This document shows positions 36,501 through 51,500 of a DNA stretch of 64,000 nucleotides, one piece after another. The position numbers were made by a program, and so were the translations under genes. The notes beneath the pieces are model-generated. The model was given only the letters and a program-made list of their open reading frames with translations. It made no database searches and was not told the origin of the DNA. Each line of letters starts with the position of its first letter. Position 1 is the stretch's first letter. Source of the DNA: Apoda limacodes (Eukaryota; Arthropoda; Insecta; Lepidoptera; Limacodidae); the NCBI GenBank assembly GCA_946406115.1, contig OX291550.1, positions 31,162,722 to 31,226,721 on the forward strand, given 5' to 3'.

Positions 36501-39500
36501 AATTTTATGTTTCGTTTGTGATTTTACAAAGATTACCTATTGGACGCACGCAATAAAACAGTATTGTAATTAGTTTGTAAAGCTAGTTGTAGTTAATTTA
36601 CTTGACGATTGGAAAGTGTTCTTAGTAACCCATAAAAAGAATAAAGGAAAATACCTAAACAAATACCTTTTATATTCTCATAGATGTTAGGCAACGTGTT
36701 GCAGTTTAGAAGCATGAACTAGCAGTAGGATATTCAGCTTATTAGTAATGAAAATAATTCAGAGCAGAATTATTTCACTCCACGCAAAGGAGACAAACGT
36801 GAAAAAGTGTCGCATGACAGAACATGTCATAATAACAAAGATTCTACGATCTCTATATTGAGACCATGTAGGTTTACATTGAATTAAGAATGGATGACTG
36901 GAAACTTCCATTGTTTCTTGCATCCTCCGGTCGTTTAGCAGAGACGGACCACCTGAAACGGTAGTTCCGTTATAAGTGTCGCACTAGCACAGATAATATA
37001 ACTATGCAAGTTAAATGAATGGCGATGGCCTTTATTTACAAATATATAAATTACATTAAATAAATAGATAATTCGGCTTTGGTTCGACGCCCGACGGTAA
37101 ATGCGCCAACCAAAATAATAACTTTCATACTAATGCTTACTTAGTAATTGAGACTAAAAAGTTTTTTTCTTTTAGCAGTTTATTCTTTTGTTAAAACATT
37201 TTTATTACAATGAACTTTGGTCTAAAGTTAATTAAGCACTGTGTTATCGAATATTTAAAAAATGGCTGAGTGCGAGTCCGACTCGCGCACGAAGGGTTCC
37301 GCACCATGATCTATAAAAACGGCAAAAAAAAATCACGTTTGTTGTATGGAAAATTGTTTTATTTTTATTATTGATTTCTAAAGTAAATATATAACTTAAT
37401 ATTCTGTTAATATTTCAAGCGTCTACCTGTTGCCGTTATCAACATCGAGCAAAAACGAGCAAAAAATTACGTTTGTTGTACGGGAGCCCCCTCTAACATT
37501 TATTTTAGAAATACATCATCTGTGATCATTTTAAAAGTCTAACTATCACGGTTCATGTGATACAGCCTGCTGACAGACGGACGAAAGGACAGCGGAGTAT
37601 TAGTAATAGGGTCCCCTTTTTTACCCTTTGGATACGCAACCCTAAAAATGCTGCTTTTTGTGTTATATGAAAGAAGTGCCAGTGCTACAAAATTTTGGAC
37701 CAAGGAAGTACATACCTAGTTGGTAAAGGGGTTTGAAGATTATACTTAGGAAGCTGGACCAAGAGTGTGTAAAGACCCTTATTTAAATACAAGTACGCGA
37801 CGCACAGCACAGAGCACACGGCGCAGGGTTACAGTTACATCAATCGATAGAATACAATAAAATAAACAAAAAAACATCCATAGTAAAATGTCTTAAAGTG
37901 TTGTGTTATTGAGTTATTTACAGTTAAATGTTCCATATAAAAATCAACGAAGTCTATTTTCCAGTTAAAATAATCATCAATGATTGCTTATTTGAATTTA
38001 AATTAACATTTTGAATTTAATTTAAATTACATTCAAATCTTAATAATAAACACTAACGATGACTGAAGTTAAGCTATCCTGTCTCGGCCACCAATTGATA
38101 GGTGGCCATTTTTGTACGCATATTCATTACTGATAATCGACAGACTGTGGTTTTGGTTGTGATTTTGAACAAGTTTGCGAACGGAGTAGTCATAACGAAG
38201 AACGAAGAACGAAGTTCAGCAACAAAGCCTTCAAGCGACAGCGAGTGCTATTGTTTGAGCAGATCTTGTATCTACTTCTCTTACCGCCGAAACAGTGTAA
38301 CGGAACGACCGTTTCCGGTGGTCCGTCTCCGGTAAAGGACCGGATGATGAAAAAACAGTTCACTTTACGTAGATACTTGACGTAGTCGTGAAAAAATTCT
38401 ATTGATAATTATTTTCACGGATTCTATTATTAAGTTACAAATTGCTGCATAACTACTTCTATGCCATAAAAGAAAACCGTCCTCGTACGGTTCTTAGTAT
38501 ATATATACTACGTATATATATTGCTTCACAACGGCTCTACGCCTAAACGGAGGTCCGTGAGAAGAAGTCTTTGTATGCGGGTGCACGTTTGTTGTCTGAC
38601 GACGGCGCACGACAGCTGCTTTGCTGTTCTTTAGTCTACTAAACTCCAAATCCTCGGATTGCCCGGAGTCTCCTTGACTCCAAACCTTCGGCCTGTGCAG
38701 AAGGGTGCTATCTTGAACACCGCTACACACGAAGGTTACGGGCTTCTGGCGAGCTACGTTCACGTGCGGTCTTGCACTGTGCTAGCTACGTGCGGCCTTT
38801 CCTTGTGCCTGCCACGGGCGGCATATTCACTACTCACCACGCGCTGTTAGGCCACGTAACATCAGTCCCATCCGCGTCTTCTTTCTACGGCGGTGCTGAC
38901 CTGAGGGGTGCCTACAGCGAGCAAGACATCGAATCGGGCTCTAGGCCGAAGAGATCTGAGTGTACTAGTTCCCTAATAAAAGCTTTAAAAACTACACTTA
39001 AAATCTGTGTAGGCAGGCTTGCGTTTGGCTATCTTTCTATTTATTTAGGTAGTCCTATATGATTGTGAATTAGGTAGCTGTGATCTAGATATTTAAGTGT
39101 TAAGAATCACTCTATGTGATGAGGATATTGTGCATTTAAAGCTGTTACTATATAATGAAAGAGTATACTAATATAACCTGCCTTTCTCCTGCCGCCTTTG
39201 AACTCCCTCTATCTTTTCTCCTCCTTCTGAGCACCTAGCCGGTGCATTCAGTAACAGGGCACTACTGCTTTAACCTGTCCTGTTATAACAGGTTATTTCG
39301 CGTTACACGCGCACATGCTAAATTATTGCACGTTGTTTTACTACTTCAATTACATAATTAATATTAATTCTATGTATACACATAAATGTTAAAAAGAACA
39401 CATGCACCTTCATCCATCGTTCATGGGTCTAAAAGTAAATAGGTATGTATACATTTGTTGTTTGGATCTTGGTACCTACCACGTTGTTTATTATGAATCA

Positions 39501-42500
39501 TCAATCATATATTGTCCGTGTAATAAAATTAATCGAACCGAACTGTGTAAGCAGTTCATCGATTATTGCATGCAGTAAATAAATTTGATTGAATAACCTC
39601 TTTGATTTTTATATGGAACATTTAACTATCAATAACTCAGTAACGAAACATTTTAGGTTTTTTTTTGACATTGGTATAATTTTTAATAATAAGAGCTCTA
39701 ACACACTCGGTCCAAAATCTTCAAACCCATTTCTACCATTTATACTTTAATTCTAATTTAGATCCTTTCCATATTTTTTATGTCCTCTCTTATTTACTTG
39801 ATACGATCTTATTTACTAGGACAGTCATACGTGATCCACGTAGATACAACAACAGTACCAATTTGTAATGAGTATGCAGTTTTTAATATAATTTGGGTTT
39901 AGTTTTAACTGTCACTATGACAAATAAAGAACATTGGTAGCCAGAGCGAGGTTACCGACCTACCTTTTGCTTACCTGTGAACTATTGTTGTACCTACCTA
40001 CATATCAAATTTGAACTTGAGTCTGGCACTTTTTATGGCACTTTTCGAACCTAGAGTAATATTTTGATTCTGTTTTTAATTAGTCTTGCTACTGGGTTGG
40101 CATACATAAAACCATACCACTGAATTTCTTATGTTGGTTTAGGTAAAATAAGTTATATTATTAATTTAATATTATTTTGTTTTAATTCTTCTTTCCTTGT
40201 TTAAATATTTGTATTATAGTTAAGTTAGTTAAATATCTAATTAATTTCTTTCTTTATTCATATAAAATGGCCACACCTAAAACTGTTTTGTCTGGAGGCT
40301 TGCGTTAGTTAGGGACTCATTCGTGTAGGTGGCCGATGACGTCATGCAAACTTGCCTTATAGATCTCTGCATCCGCTCCTTTTGCCTAAGGATAGCCACT
40401 TGACCTTGCTCTTGATGCAGGACCACCATTTGAGGAACTCTCATGCGGGACTCAGCAGTCTTCTTGCCATACTCCAACAAGAGATTTGGATTGTCTGGGC
40501 TTGAAGATTTATTAGGAGGTTGCTATTTAAGTGCATACCCTGTTTTAGGCTCAAGGCAACTTTGACTCAGCCACAAATGGGCGATTTTCCTCCCGATCGA
40601 GTAAACCTCGCTCGCGTCTTTTCTAATGTTGGAACTGATTTTGTAGGTCTCTTCAATATTCAGACTTTTACCTTCCGCAACACAAAGGTGGTCAAGGCGT
40701 GTTGTGCGTATTTGTATGTCTTGTTACGTAGACTTTCCACCTTAAGGTAGTCTCCTCTCTTTCCACTAAGGCTTTCATTGCCTGTCTTTCTCGCTTCGTT
40801 AGCCTCCGTGGATTCCCAAATATCATCTGTACGGATTGCGGCACCAATTATAAGGGTGCTTATTGGTATATACGAGAAGTCCACCAGTTCCTTGTTGCAA
40901 ATTAGTAGAGTATAGGCATGACCTTTCTCGCAAGGAAATAAGATGGATTTTCGATCCCCCTTCTTGGGGCGGAATTTTCGAAGCGGTGGTAAAGGCTCAA
41001 CCGCTTGGCACGGTTTAAACTGCTGCAGCAGATGTCTTAGAGCTTTTGGAAAAGATTCTCTCTCGAGTATCTAAATCTCTTGAAGCAGCGAGTGTGTTGG
41101 TCGGATAAGACTGAAATGATCTTCCACGCGCTGATGAAATGCCTGGATTTAGAGGATTTTGAGAAAAAGTTTGGAAAGTAGTCTATATAGAGTAAAGAGA
41201 AAGGCCTGCTTGCTTAAAGTGAATTACGAATACTAATGTAACTATTTGAAAACATAGTATTAGAATAATATATTCTTTTGATAATAACAATAACTTTACA
41301 TTCCGGTTCGCAGCAGCGCTTGGCTTGGCTTGTGTCGTGAAAATTTTCTACCGGTTGATGTCTAAAAGTGCACCGGACCCGGTTTGCAATCTCTAGTACT
41401 CATATAGTGTGCTAGAACCGTGATTTAATCAGCCACTGGATCTGGAGATAGCAGCTGCGCGAAGTATCATTAGTACCGGGAACCGCCACGGTAACACACT
41501 CAAAGTTTTAATTAAACCCTACTTGTCTATTTTGTAGCGAATTCCTTATGTTTTAAAGTAAGTTTCCTTAACTTAGAGTAGGCCCCTTCGTAGATAACTT
41601 AAGCACAGACTTTTCATGTTCCTACCACCAGTTCCGCCGCGACGCGCCTTACCCACCAGCTACAAGGTAAGTATTTAATAAGTACACGGTTTATCCAAAA
41701 ACATTATTATAAGCAAGAGAAAAACTGTACCTTAAATGTATAGTTGTTAGGTGCGTCAGGTACTGGTAAACCTTTAACGACTTGTGTATAATATACGTTG
41801 AACAGGAGGGCGCGAGGCGGGCGGCGCGGTTGGAGGTGGGGGGCGGTGGTCACGCGCGCACCTCACCGACCACGATGACCTCGCCGACCTCGCGCCGCGT
41901 AAGTCGTCTTACAAATTTACCACTCCATGCGCCTCGCTCAACATACCACTCACCATCGTAACTCACCACTCACAACTTACCATTCACCATCTCGCAATTC
42001 ACCACTCACCACCCAAAACTTATTACTCATTATCGCACCATTACCCATGCCCAACTCCCAAATACCATTTATAGACTCAGCACTGACTACTCATAACTCA
42101 CCATTGATCAGATACCACTCATCACTCCTTTGAACTTTGCTTTACGTTCGTGGACTTTTAAAAAGCCTTATATTCTATCGTGACCTGGGTGGTGTTACAG
42201 TCTCTGCAGCGGTGCCACATTGACTATCGGTACATTGAAGTGAAGTGTTTGTAGAAGAGAGACACTATGTCTGTCCGACTACAAGACTAGAACGCGAAAC
42301 TAACCCAAAAGCAAAATGGTGTGAGACAGGGAGACGATATTTCTCCAAAACTGTCAGTAACTGCGTTGTAAGATATATATTACAGTGGAAAGGATATGGT
42401 AAGTTCATCACTCACCTTCGATTTGCCACGACGTAGTGGTCATTGCAGTATCGCTGGAAGGCATCGGGATGATGTTAGTAAAGTTTCTTATCAGGTATGA

Positions 42501-45500
42501 GCCTTGAAATGAACATGTCGCGCCATACCTGTTATTGTTGGAGTCGTAGTAAGTAGTTAATAAATACTGGGGCGAGATGATAAGTTAGGTAGGACCAAAG
42601 GTAGGTTCGGGGGATCCAGTTCGGCTATGCAGTGTTCCAGAACACCTGCGTATCTAAACTTAACACTGTGTTTTGCGAGTAATTACTTAAATAGGTACTC
42701 AGGGTCGTAGCCACATCGCTAACGGGTGACTGTAAGCATCATCAGAACATTTGATACTGATAAAGCGTGGCTGAAAGGTGTTATCTTCATTATAACTACC
42801 GCACAAGAGCAGCGCTGCACGTCCCGGCGCGCTTCATTATAACTAACTACCGCACTAGAGCAGCGCTGCACGTCCCGGCGCGCTTCATTATAACTACCGC
42901 ACTAGAGCAGCGCTGCACGTCCCGGCGCGCTTCATTATAACTAACTACCGCACTAGAGCAGCGCTGCACGTCCCGGCGCGCTTCATTATAACTAACTACC
43001 GCACTAGAGCAGCGCTGCACGTCCCGGCGCGCTTCATTATAACTAACTAGGTACCGCACTAGAGCAGCGCTGCACGTCCCGGCGCGCTTCATTATAACTA
43101 ACTACCGCACTAGAGCAGCGCTGCACGTCCCGGCGCGCTTCATTATACCTACCGCACTAGAGCAGCGCTGCGCGTCACTGCGCGATATCTGTCGCACGAA
43201 CGACAGGACGCGTCGTTTTTTATCCGATTGCGGCGAAGCCCAAAAGGACGGTTATATGTTTGACCTGTATCCGTTCCTATGTCCCCTCAACCGATTTTGA
43301 TAAATGATACGTCATTAGATTCTTCTTGATGGCGCGAGTGTCACTTGAACTTAAAAAGTGAAAATGGCGTGTTCTATTTGCTTTGATGTGCGGAATAAAG
43401 AATTTTTTTTCTAGACCCTCTAGTGGGGTATCAAAATAAAGAATATTAAAAGGCGTGTACGGATATATTTTATGCTATCTATATGGTTAAAAACAGTTTA
43501 GAGTGACAAATCATAGAAAAAACCAGACCAAGTAAATGGCCGTAGTTTTTTCATTTGTAATCAACAAATGACAAAAACGTAGAAATATAAGTCTTCCAAA
43601 CGTATCGAAAATTCGGCCAATTTATAATGTCAAAGGCGAGAATCCATTGGGGCACACGTGTACTTAGTTTTTTGCTCTGTATGAAAATGTTGGCGGTATC
43701 ATCCATCGCGGCGCACAGACACTCTACACACAAATATGTAACTCAATGACGTCACTAATCAAACTTCACCTGCGACACGGCCGTGTATTTTACGTGAATG
43801 CGTGTATGTGTATATGTGTGCATGTCATCATTTTTGATTTTATCTTAACTTTGATTAGTGATGACAGCATTTTCCTTTTGTCGGGTTCAGGAAAGATATC
43901 AAGTAAAAAATATTTACTGTTATAACCTTATGGCCACCACCTACTAAGTTTACCGTTTCATGGTCATCACTCGAGAATATTTTTTCCCAATTGGTTATTG
44001 GTTCTAGGAGGAATGTGACCTGCCCTTTCCCAGTTTGACTTTATTCCAGGTGATGCTTTAAAATGTGATGCGATCTATTGCTTATGTAAAACAACTACTA
44101 GTCTACGATCAATATTTCCTTATAAAGCCCTTCTCAGTTTGACAGTTGTATTCCAAAATAACGATCTTGGTGAAATATGTAATTTTGTTTTTTTTTTAAT
44201 ATTATAATGGGCTCGCACGGTCTTAGCAGACCATTTATGCATTTGCCAGACTCAAAGTCAATTATATTATATCGTATCGTGGCGCGGGCGTTACCGCGCG
44301 TCCTCGTTTTCAAGTCCCAAGATTGGACGGGAGATTTGGTGTGGATCCTCAGACATTGCGCGTCATGTCCTGCTTATTTCTTCATAATTCACTATTCATG
44401 AGCCTTCGGTGCAAAATTCTTAACACGCTTTCGTAAAACATTGCTAAAATATACACATCGAAAGTCACTAAATGAATTTAGAAAAATTAAACAGAAAAAA
44501 ACACCACTCCTTCTTAAGATTCGCGCTAAAACTCCAAATATGTCATTACTGTAGAAAAACTACTATGTCTACGGTCCATAGTTGCGGAGATATAAGTCCT
44601 TTCTAGTTTCACTGTCGGAAAGATAATAAAAATGATTTTAACGTATTCACGGGAAGAAATGTATCCTCTTATTATTCTTCTTCTTCTCAGTCGTACACTC
44701 TTGGCAGAGTGGTCGTGGTTACGGTAGAGTGGTCGTGGTTACGGTAAGTCCTAACTCTTGAGTGGCGGCTCTAGCAATGCATCTTCATTTGTTTCCATTG
44801 CAAGCATTGCAATAGCATTCAGTCATGGTGGATTGTGTGGTGGACTTTATGAGATTTGACCACCTAGTAGGGGACCGACCACGTGGTCTCTTGCCATTCA
44901 TCCTACCTTGTACTACCAGACGCTCAATTGAGTCCTCTTTGCGGGTAACGTGTCTAAAGAATATAAGAATTCGCATCTGGACAGTCGACGATAGTCTTTC
45001 CTTTATCATAAGTTCTTCTTAAATCGATACGTTGGTGCGGTGAGCTGTCCATGGGATCCTTAACAGCCGCCTCCAGCACCAAATTTCTAGTGCATCAATT
45101 TTCCTCCGCTCATTCAGCCTCAACGTCCACGTCTCAGCTCCTTATAGAAAGATCGGGAAGACGAGACGTTTCATAAGTCGGGTTTTAGTGGCTTTGGTTA
45201 TCCTACGGTCTTTCCGTTTTATGTTTTATTAAAACAGTAATTTTGGTATACCTAATGTGTTTCGTTTTTTTTTCTACTAGTAAGATTTGTAAATATGGAA
45301 TTTTGTTTATTATCTATTGCAAATGGCAACACAGCCCAAGCACGGCACAACTTTCTGTTTCAATTTCTGCTTTTCGACCACGCGAAACCACATTATTTTT
45401 TATTTATACTTTTACTATGCTAAATGATTACGACAAATATGCCTGCCAAACTGGGCCTACTTATACGAGGGGCCTAGTTATACGCGAGGCCCGCTACTCC

Positions 45501-48500
45501 TGCTGGTCGAGCACTGACACAACACTTTACAACACACAGTGGGCTAAAATTGACTTTTATAGACATAAGAAGTAATAGGAACTAATTTTTTAGTCACATT
45601 TTGTTTTTACTTGATTATAGTTTTCGTGTACTTTTAATATCCTAATCCTAATAATTAATATAAATTTGTTAAAATCTGTTTGTGTGTTTGTTCTTTTGCT
45701 TGTTTGTGATCGGGTAACTTTGCTACGGAGCAACAAATTGACCTGAAATTCGAAATAGAGTGTTGTTATTTAATAGTTTCTTCAGGAATAACTATAGGTA
45801 ACTTAATTCCATGTTGACAAACTGTAGCTACAAGTAAAGCAAACTTACACTTTATTATTAAGGAGTTGCTGTAAGATTTCTGCGCCGCTAACAAAATATT
45901 GCGCAGGTGGAGCCGCGGGCTAAAGCTAGTTTTTATATGATATACAAACAAATATATTAATTTGGCATGAAAACAAACATTTTATATTTATTTTACAAAA
46001 CAGATAACTAACTTAATAAATAACTAGAGCCACGACACAAAACACAAGCATTTGTGCTCAATAACCAGACCATCGAATGACCGTAACAGCAGTCTCTCAC
46101 ATAGTCACCCTCACCTGTATCGGCTGTCTCTCACATAGTCACCCTCACCTGTATCGGCTGTCTCTCACATAGTCACCCTCACCTGTATCGGCTGTCTCTC
46201 ACATAGTCACCCTCACCTGTATCGGCTGTCTCTCACATAGTCACCCTCACCTGTATCAGCTGTCTCTCACATAGTCACCCTCACCTGTATCGGCTGTCTC
46301 TCACATAGTCACCCTCACCTGTATCGGCTGTCTCTCACATAGTCACCCTCACCTGTATCGGCTGTCTCTCACATAGTCACCCTCACTTGTATCGGCTGTC
46401 TCTCACATAGTCACCCTCACCTGTATCGGCTGTCTCTCACATAGTCACCCTCACCTGTATCGGCTGTCTCTCACATAGTCACCCTCACTTGTATCGGCTG
46501 TCTCTCACATAGTCACCCTCACCTGTATCGGCTGTCTCTCACATAGTCACCCTCACCTGTATCGGCTGTCTCTCACATAGTCACCCTCACCTGTATCGGC
46601 TGTCTCTCACATAGTCACCCTCACCTGTATCAGCTGTCTCTCACATAGTCACCCTCACCTGTATCGGCTGTCTCTCACATAGTCACCCTCACCTGTATCG
46701 GCTGTCTCTCACATAGTCACCCTCACCTGTATCGGCTGTCTCTCACATAGTCACCCTCACCTGTATCGGCTGTCTCTCACATAGTCACCCTCACTTGTAT
46801 CGGCTGTCTCTCACATAGTCACCCTCACCTGTATCGGCTGTCTCTCACATAGTCACCCTCACCTGTATCGGCTGTCTCTCACATAGTCACCCTCACCTGT
46901 ATCGGCTGTCTCTCACATAGTCACCCTCACCTGTATCGGCTGTCTCTCACATAGTCACCCTCACCTGTATCGGCTGTCTCTCACATAGTCACCCTCACCT
47001 GTATCAGCTGTCTCTCACATAGTCACCCTCACCTGTATCGGCTGTCTCTCACATAGTCACCCTCACCTGTATCGGCTGTCTCTCACATAGTCACCCTCAC
47101 CTGTATCGGCTGTCTCTCACATAGTCACCCTCACCTGTATCGGCTGTCTCTCACATAGTCACCCTCACCTGTATCGGCTGTCTCTCACATAGTCACCCTC
47201 ACTTGTATCGGCTGTCTCTCACATAGTCACCCTCACCTGTATCGGCTGTCTCTCACATAGTCACCCTCACTTGTATCGGCTGTCTCTCACATAGTCACCC
47301 TCACCTGTATCGGCTGTCTCTCACATAGTCACCCTCACTTGTATCGGCTGTTGAGGAACTCTGTTACTTATTTCTCAGCGCTTAAAGTGTGAAAACCTTT
47401 TCTGGCCCGTCGGTCAAAAATTAAAACTACAATCGACATATTAAAATAGTGTGAAATTACAACGACACCAGGGACTAAACACCCAAGGTTAGATTTTTTT
47501 TGCATTGTACGTGTATGCACTGCATGTTTTCATTGCGCCTTGTTGTAATAAATTGTGTAAAAAGGACATTATGAATATCGAAGTAAAGTGTTTGTAGATT
47601 ATTTGTACATAGTAGTTAATTGGCTTTCTATTTCTTGTATGAGTTAAAAAATACAAGGTATGTAGAATATTTTGTAGTAGGTACATATAATTAAAAAAAC
47701 CACGCATACAGCTATGCGACATTTGGTTTTCAAAGTTTTAAAAATGAGAAGGTAAAAATCGTGTAATCGTCTTCCTCATCTTTTTTATATTTTCTAGCGG
47801 TTTACCTTTGATTTATGATGGTTTAGAGAGCTCTTTTAGCTCCATGATTGATCTAACTCACTTCACTGAGTAAGCGTAGAGATATAAAAAAATTAAAACA
47901 ATTATGAAAGCTCTTATGTGATCTCCTAGCAGCTTCGAAGTTATATCCATCACGACACAATGTACGCCAATATTCGGATTTGTTTTTAGTGTAAACATTC
48001 TCTTCTCTGTACATGAGCACAGCAGTTTTTGTAAATAGCTTGTTAATGCCCTTCTGCGCGTCAGCCGTCTCGACGCAGAGGTGAGTATCCGTCTGTTCTA
48101 TCGTCAATCGTAATTTTACTTTTAAGGGTAACAAAGAACAAAAGAGGAAAAGAAAATGAATAATAAATTTATCTGTTGCTATGCGTCAGTCACCGGTTCT
48201 GCGATCCGACGTGTAGTAACCGGCTTCAGCCGGTTATTCCGGCACGTTGTAGAAGTTGGGGAAGATGCCGTCGAGAAGTATGCACCAATGCACTGTCCAC
48301 CAATACTACATCAATTCACACTGATCAGGAATAGCTTACAAAGAGGCCTGTTGCCTCTTTTCGTCCAAAGATCAACTATATAAAAATACGCGGGTCGCGA
48401 AATGCGTGCTTACTGCTCGCCACGTTCTAAAGACTAAATTGACACCAGCGAGGCGAGCTCGTCGCGCCGAGTCAAACACAGATTAGGCCGATGACGTCAT

Positions 48501-51500
48501 TGCTTATCTATACCGAACAATCTCCCGGCCCAGCCAGATTTAGTCGGATTAAGACTCCTCAAACGGGAGAGTGTCAAACAACAGGGAGGCAGGTCAAGGT
48601 CACCACATCTCGTCTTAGAACGGAGCCATCAACCAATACCTCAGCAACCCAAGGGACTCTATACTGACCTGGAACTATTCCAATATACGACCTATTTTGC
48701 TTAATTCCAAACTTCGGGTCAAAGGTTTCTCCACGGATGTCTTGTTACGTCTAACTTTCTGGAGTGACCCAATGGAAGCATGTCGGGCCCATTATCATTT
48801 AAACAAAACCGATGACCGGGACAAAATACTCGGGCGAGGGGAATTCAGGGGGACAAAGCAACCGAAAACTATCCTAAACCCCAATACCGAAATTTAACCA
48901 ATCCCTTACATCCGGATATCTACTTTAATTAATCCACTAATCATTCCGACACTACACACCCCCGCGAGCCAGGGTTCATAATCGAACACCTGGTTATCCG
49001 ATCACCCCGAGGTGACACAACGCAAACCTATGCGGAGGGCAACAAAACCGTGAGAGAGAAAAGGGTTGTGTAGGGTTGTAGGTTACAAGATAGTAACGGA
49101 AGGGAATGCAAGGATGGGTGTGCGACAACTCATAAGGAGGAAGCGGCCACTCACAGGCGGCGACATCCTCGCGCGCACCGTTGTACAGGGTTTGTGTCTG
49201 CAAAATGCTGCCTTCTGGTCCTATCAGAGTTCCGAGGGGGAGGAGAAGCCGAAGGAGACGAAAAAGGCCGTGACAGGCTCAGAGCCCCATACCCTGCATG
49301 GGGGGGGGGAGGGTTCTTCGTATGTAAGGCGTGGAGGCCTGTGCCCCGTAGGGGTGGGCAGCCGTGGGAATCGCGGCTGAGCTACCATCCAGGGGGATTC
49401 CTCAACAACACCCCTCTCACCAGAGGTGGGGGGACAACCAAACCAAACCTTCCGTTGCCCTTTTCCTCGGCTTCTACCAATAATTGTCGCCAAGTAAGGA
49501 TGGTAACGTGGCTAAGAATCCTGACTGACTATCACTCAAATCAACAATTTGTGGTGGTGCGACAAATATTCCTGCAGAGGTTACAAATGATGAATTTTGT
49601 CGATGTTTTTAGTATTTAATAAAAGTAAAATTAAAAATTTTAAAAACCACCCGATACTATAAATAAACTTAATTATTATCGTCACATATATTATGTAAGT
49701 TCAAATATTTTTATTTTCCGAGCGTCGTCGCGTCGGGGGAACGCTCAAGTTTAGTTTATAGTATTTTTTTGCAACAACAGCATAATTAATACGAATTACA
49801 TGTAGGTACGAGCGATCTTAAGTTTCATGCATAGTCTACGCTCTACGTAATGCGAACTCGGTGTGCGGTACGCGGCGCGGGGGTGGGCGTCACCAAGTGC
49901 GGCGACCCGAACGGGCAGACGATGTTGACGGTTGTGTCGATTTTGCGAAATTTTGGAGTAAATTCTTTTGTTGCAATCTGCGACTACACCTGTTTTTTTC
50001 ACTTAGCGGTCCCCCGACGCAATGACGCTCGGAAAATAAAAATTTGAACTTACATAATATATGTGACGATAATAATTATAATAGGTTTAAAATATTATTT
50101 GTTAGTTGTTACAGATTTTCATGAAAAATGTTAGCCATAAACACTCGGGATAAAATTATCTATCACACAAAAAAAACTAAACGAAAATCGGTTCATCCGT
50201 TTAGGAGCTACGTTACCACAGACAGATACACAGACAGACACGTTAAACTTAATACACTCCTCTGTTTATTCGTCGGGGGTTAAAAAGAACAAGGAAAATA
50301 ATGATTTAAAGTAAACAAAATGTATCTAAATTAAAATTCCTTTTGTTCCCAGAGCCCAGCACATAAAAACCTACAAAATTAATATATAAAAAATTTCATG
50401 GTTTTCAAACTGTTAACTCAAAAACAAGTCATTGAGCCAAGAAAATCGCGACATAAAAAGTTATACTTAAAACATATGTAAAAGTTTTTACTTAGTTTAT
50501 CTGATATAACGTTGATTAAAATTTGAAAAAAATTTGCAAAACAAATGAGGGTGCGTAATGTTTTTGCAGAGTAGGTATAAATAATATACTTCATAAAAAG
50601 ACGTCATATTTATAAAAATAAAAAATTAAAACTATGTAACTTGTTAAATAACGGTTAGTTTGAAGCTAAATAGAGCGCTAGGATAATTTGAGTTAAATAA
50701 CGTTGTTTATTAAAGAACAACTATAAAATAATTTTGACCGAATTTTAAACGAAAATACTTTAACATGCGTGGATGGGCGGGACCAATATTCGGGCACCGC
50801 AGTGGAAAAGGAGATACACACCCACCCTCGGAGGTAAAATGAGTAAACTATGCGTGCACATCCTATGCAACAACGGATTTCGGCCTTAGTAGAGTGTAAT
50901 GTGTTGCACGCGCACGTATGTATGTCTGTCCATCCCATTGTGAACTTCTGTACCCTAAACGGCTAGACCGATTTCGGTTAGGGCATGTATTACCGGTTTC
51001 AGTTTTTACCGGTTAACCGCCTGTTCTTACTGTCGGTAAATTACCGGTAAAAAATACAAAACCGGTAATTTACCGTGTCAATAAATCCCTAATTAAAACT
51101 AAAATGTTATTTCTATTGCGCTGTCAACACTACCCGCGAATGTCATGTGGTCTTATATTTTACACTTATGACAAAATTACTTTTGTATAATTGTAGTATA
51201 TTTCCAAATTTTTGTGCTATTTGGTACAATTAATTTATTTTAGATTCTTTATATACTTAGGTTACTACCTTTCCTTATCAATAAAATACTTTCATGGTAA
51301 ATTATTTAGAATACTGTAAAAACGAGTAATTTTTTTTTATAAACCACTAAAGTAGCAAACAAGCTCGCGGTCCGCCTGACGGTAAGCGGTCACCGCAGCC
51401 TATGGACGCTTGCAACACCTAGGGCATTCATCACAAGCGCGTTGCCGACCCTTCAATAATCTACTAACTTCCCCCATACTGTAGTCTTCGGAGAAAACTT

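Noticed and set aside
41632..41666. Regular Cluap1 exon
   Set aside because: Its 35 nt would put the terminal exon out of frame and lose the conserved SDNEF end; kept only as a possible cryptic exon.
46089..47351. CRISPR-like appearance of the 34-bp array
   Set aside because: There are no spacers, the whole unit repeats, and the genome is eukaryotic. The same applies to the 47-bp array at 56996-58390.
47853..48134. 93-codon open frame on the - strand
   Set aside because: No recognised motif, ordinary composition, and not much longer than chance in this DNA.
49194..49619. 141-codon open frame, with another of 89 codons on the opposite strand
   Set aside because: GC-rich sequence leaves several frames open at once; no motif, no splice context, and it adjoins a repeat.
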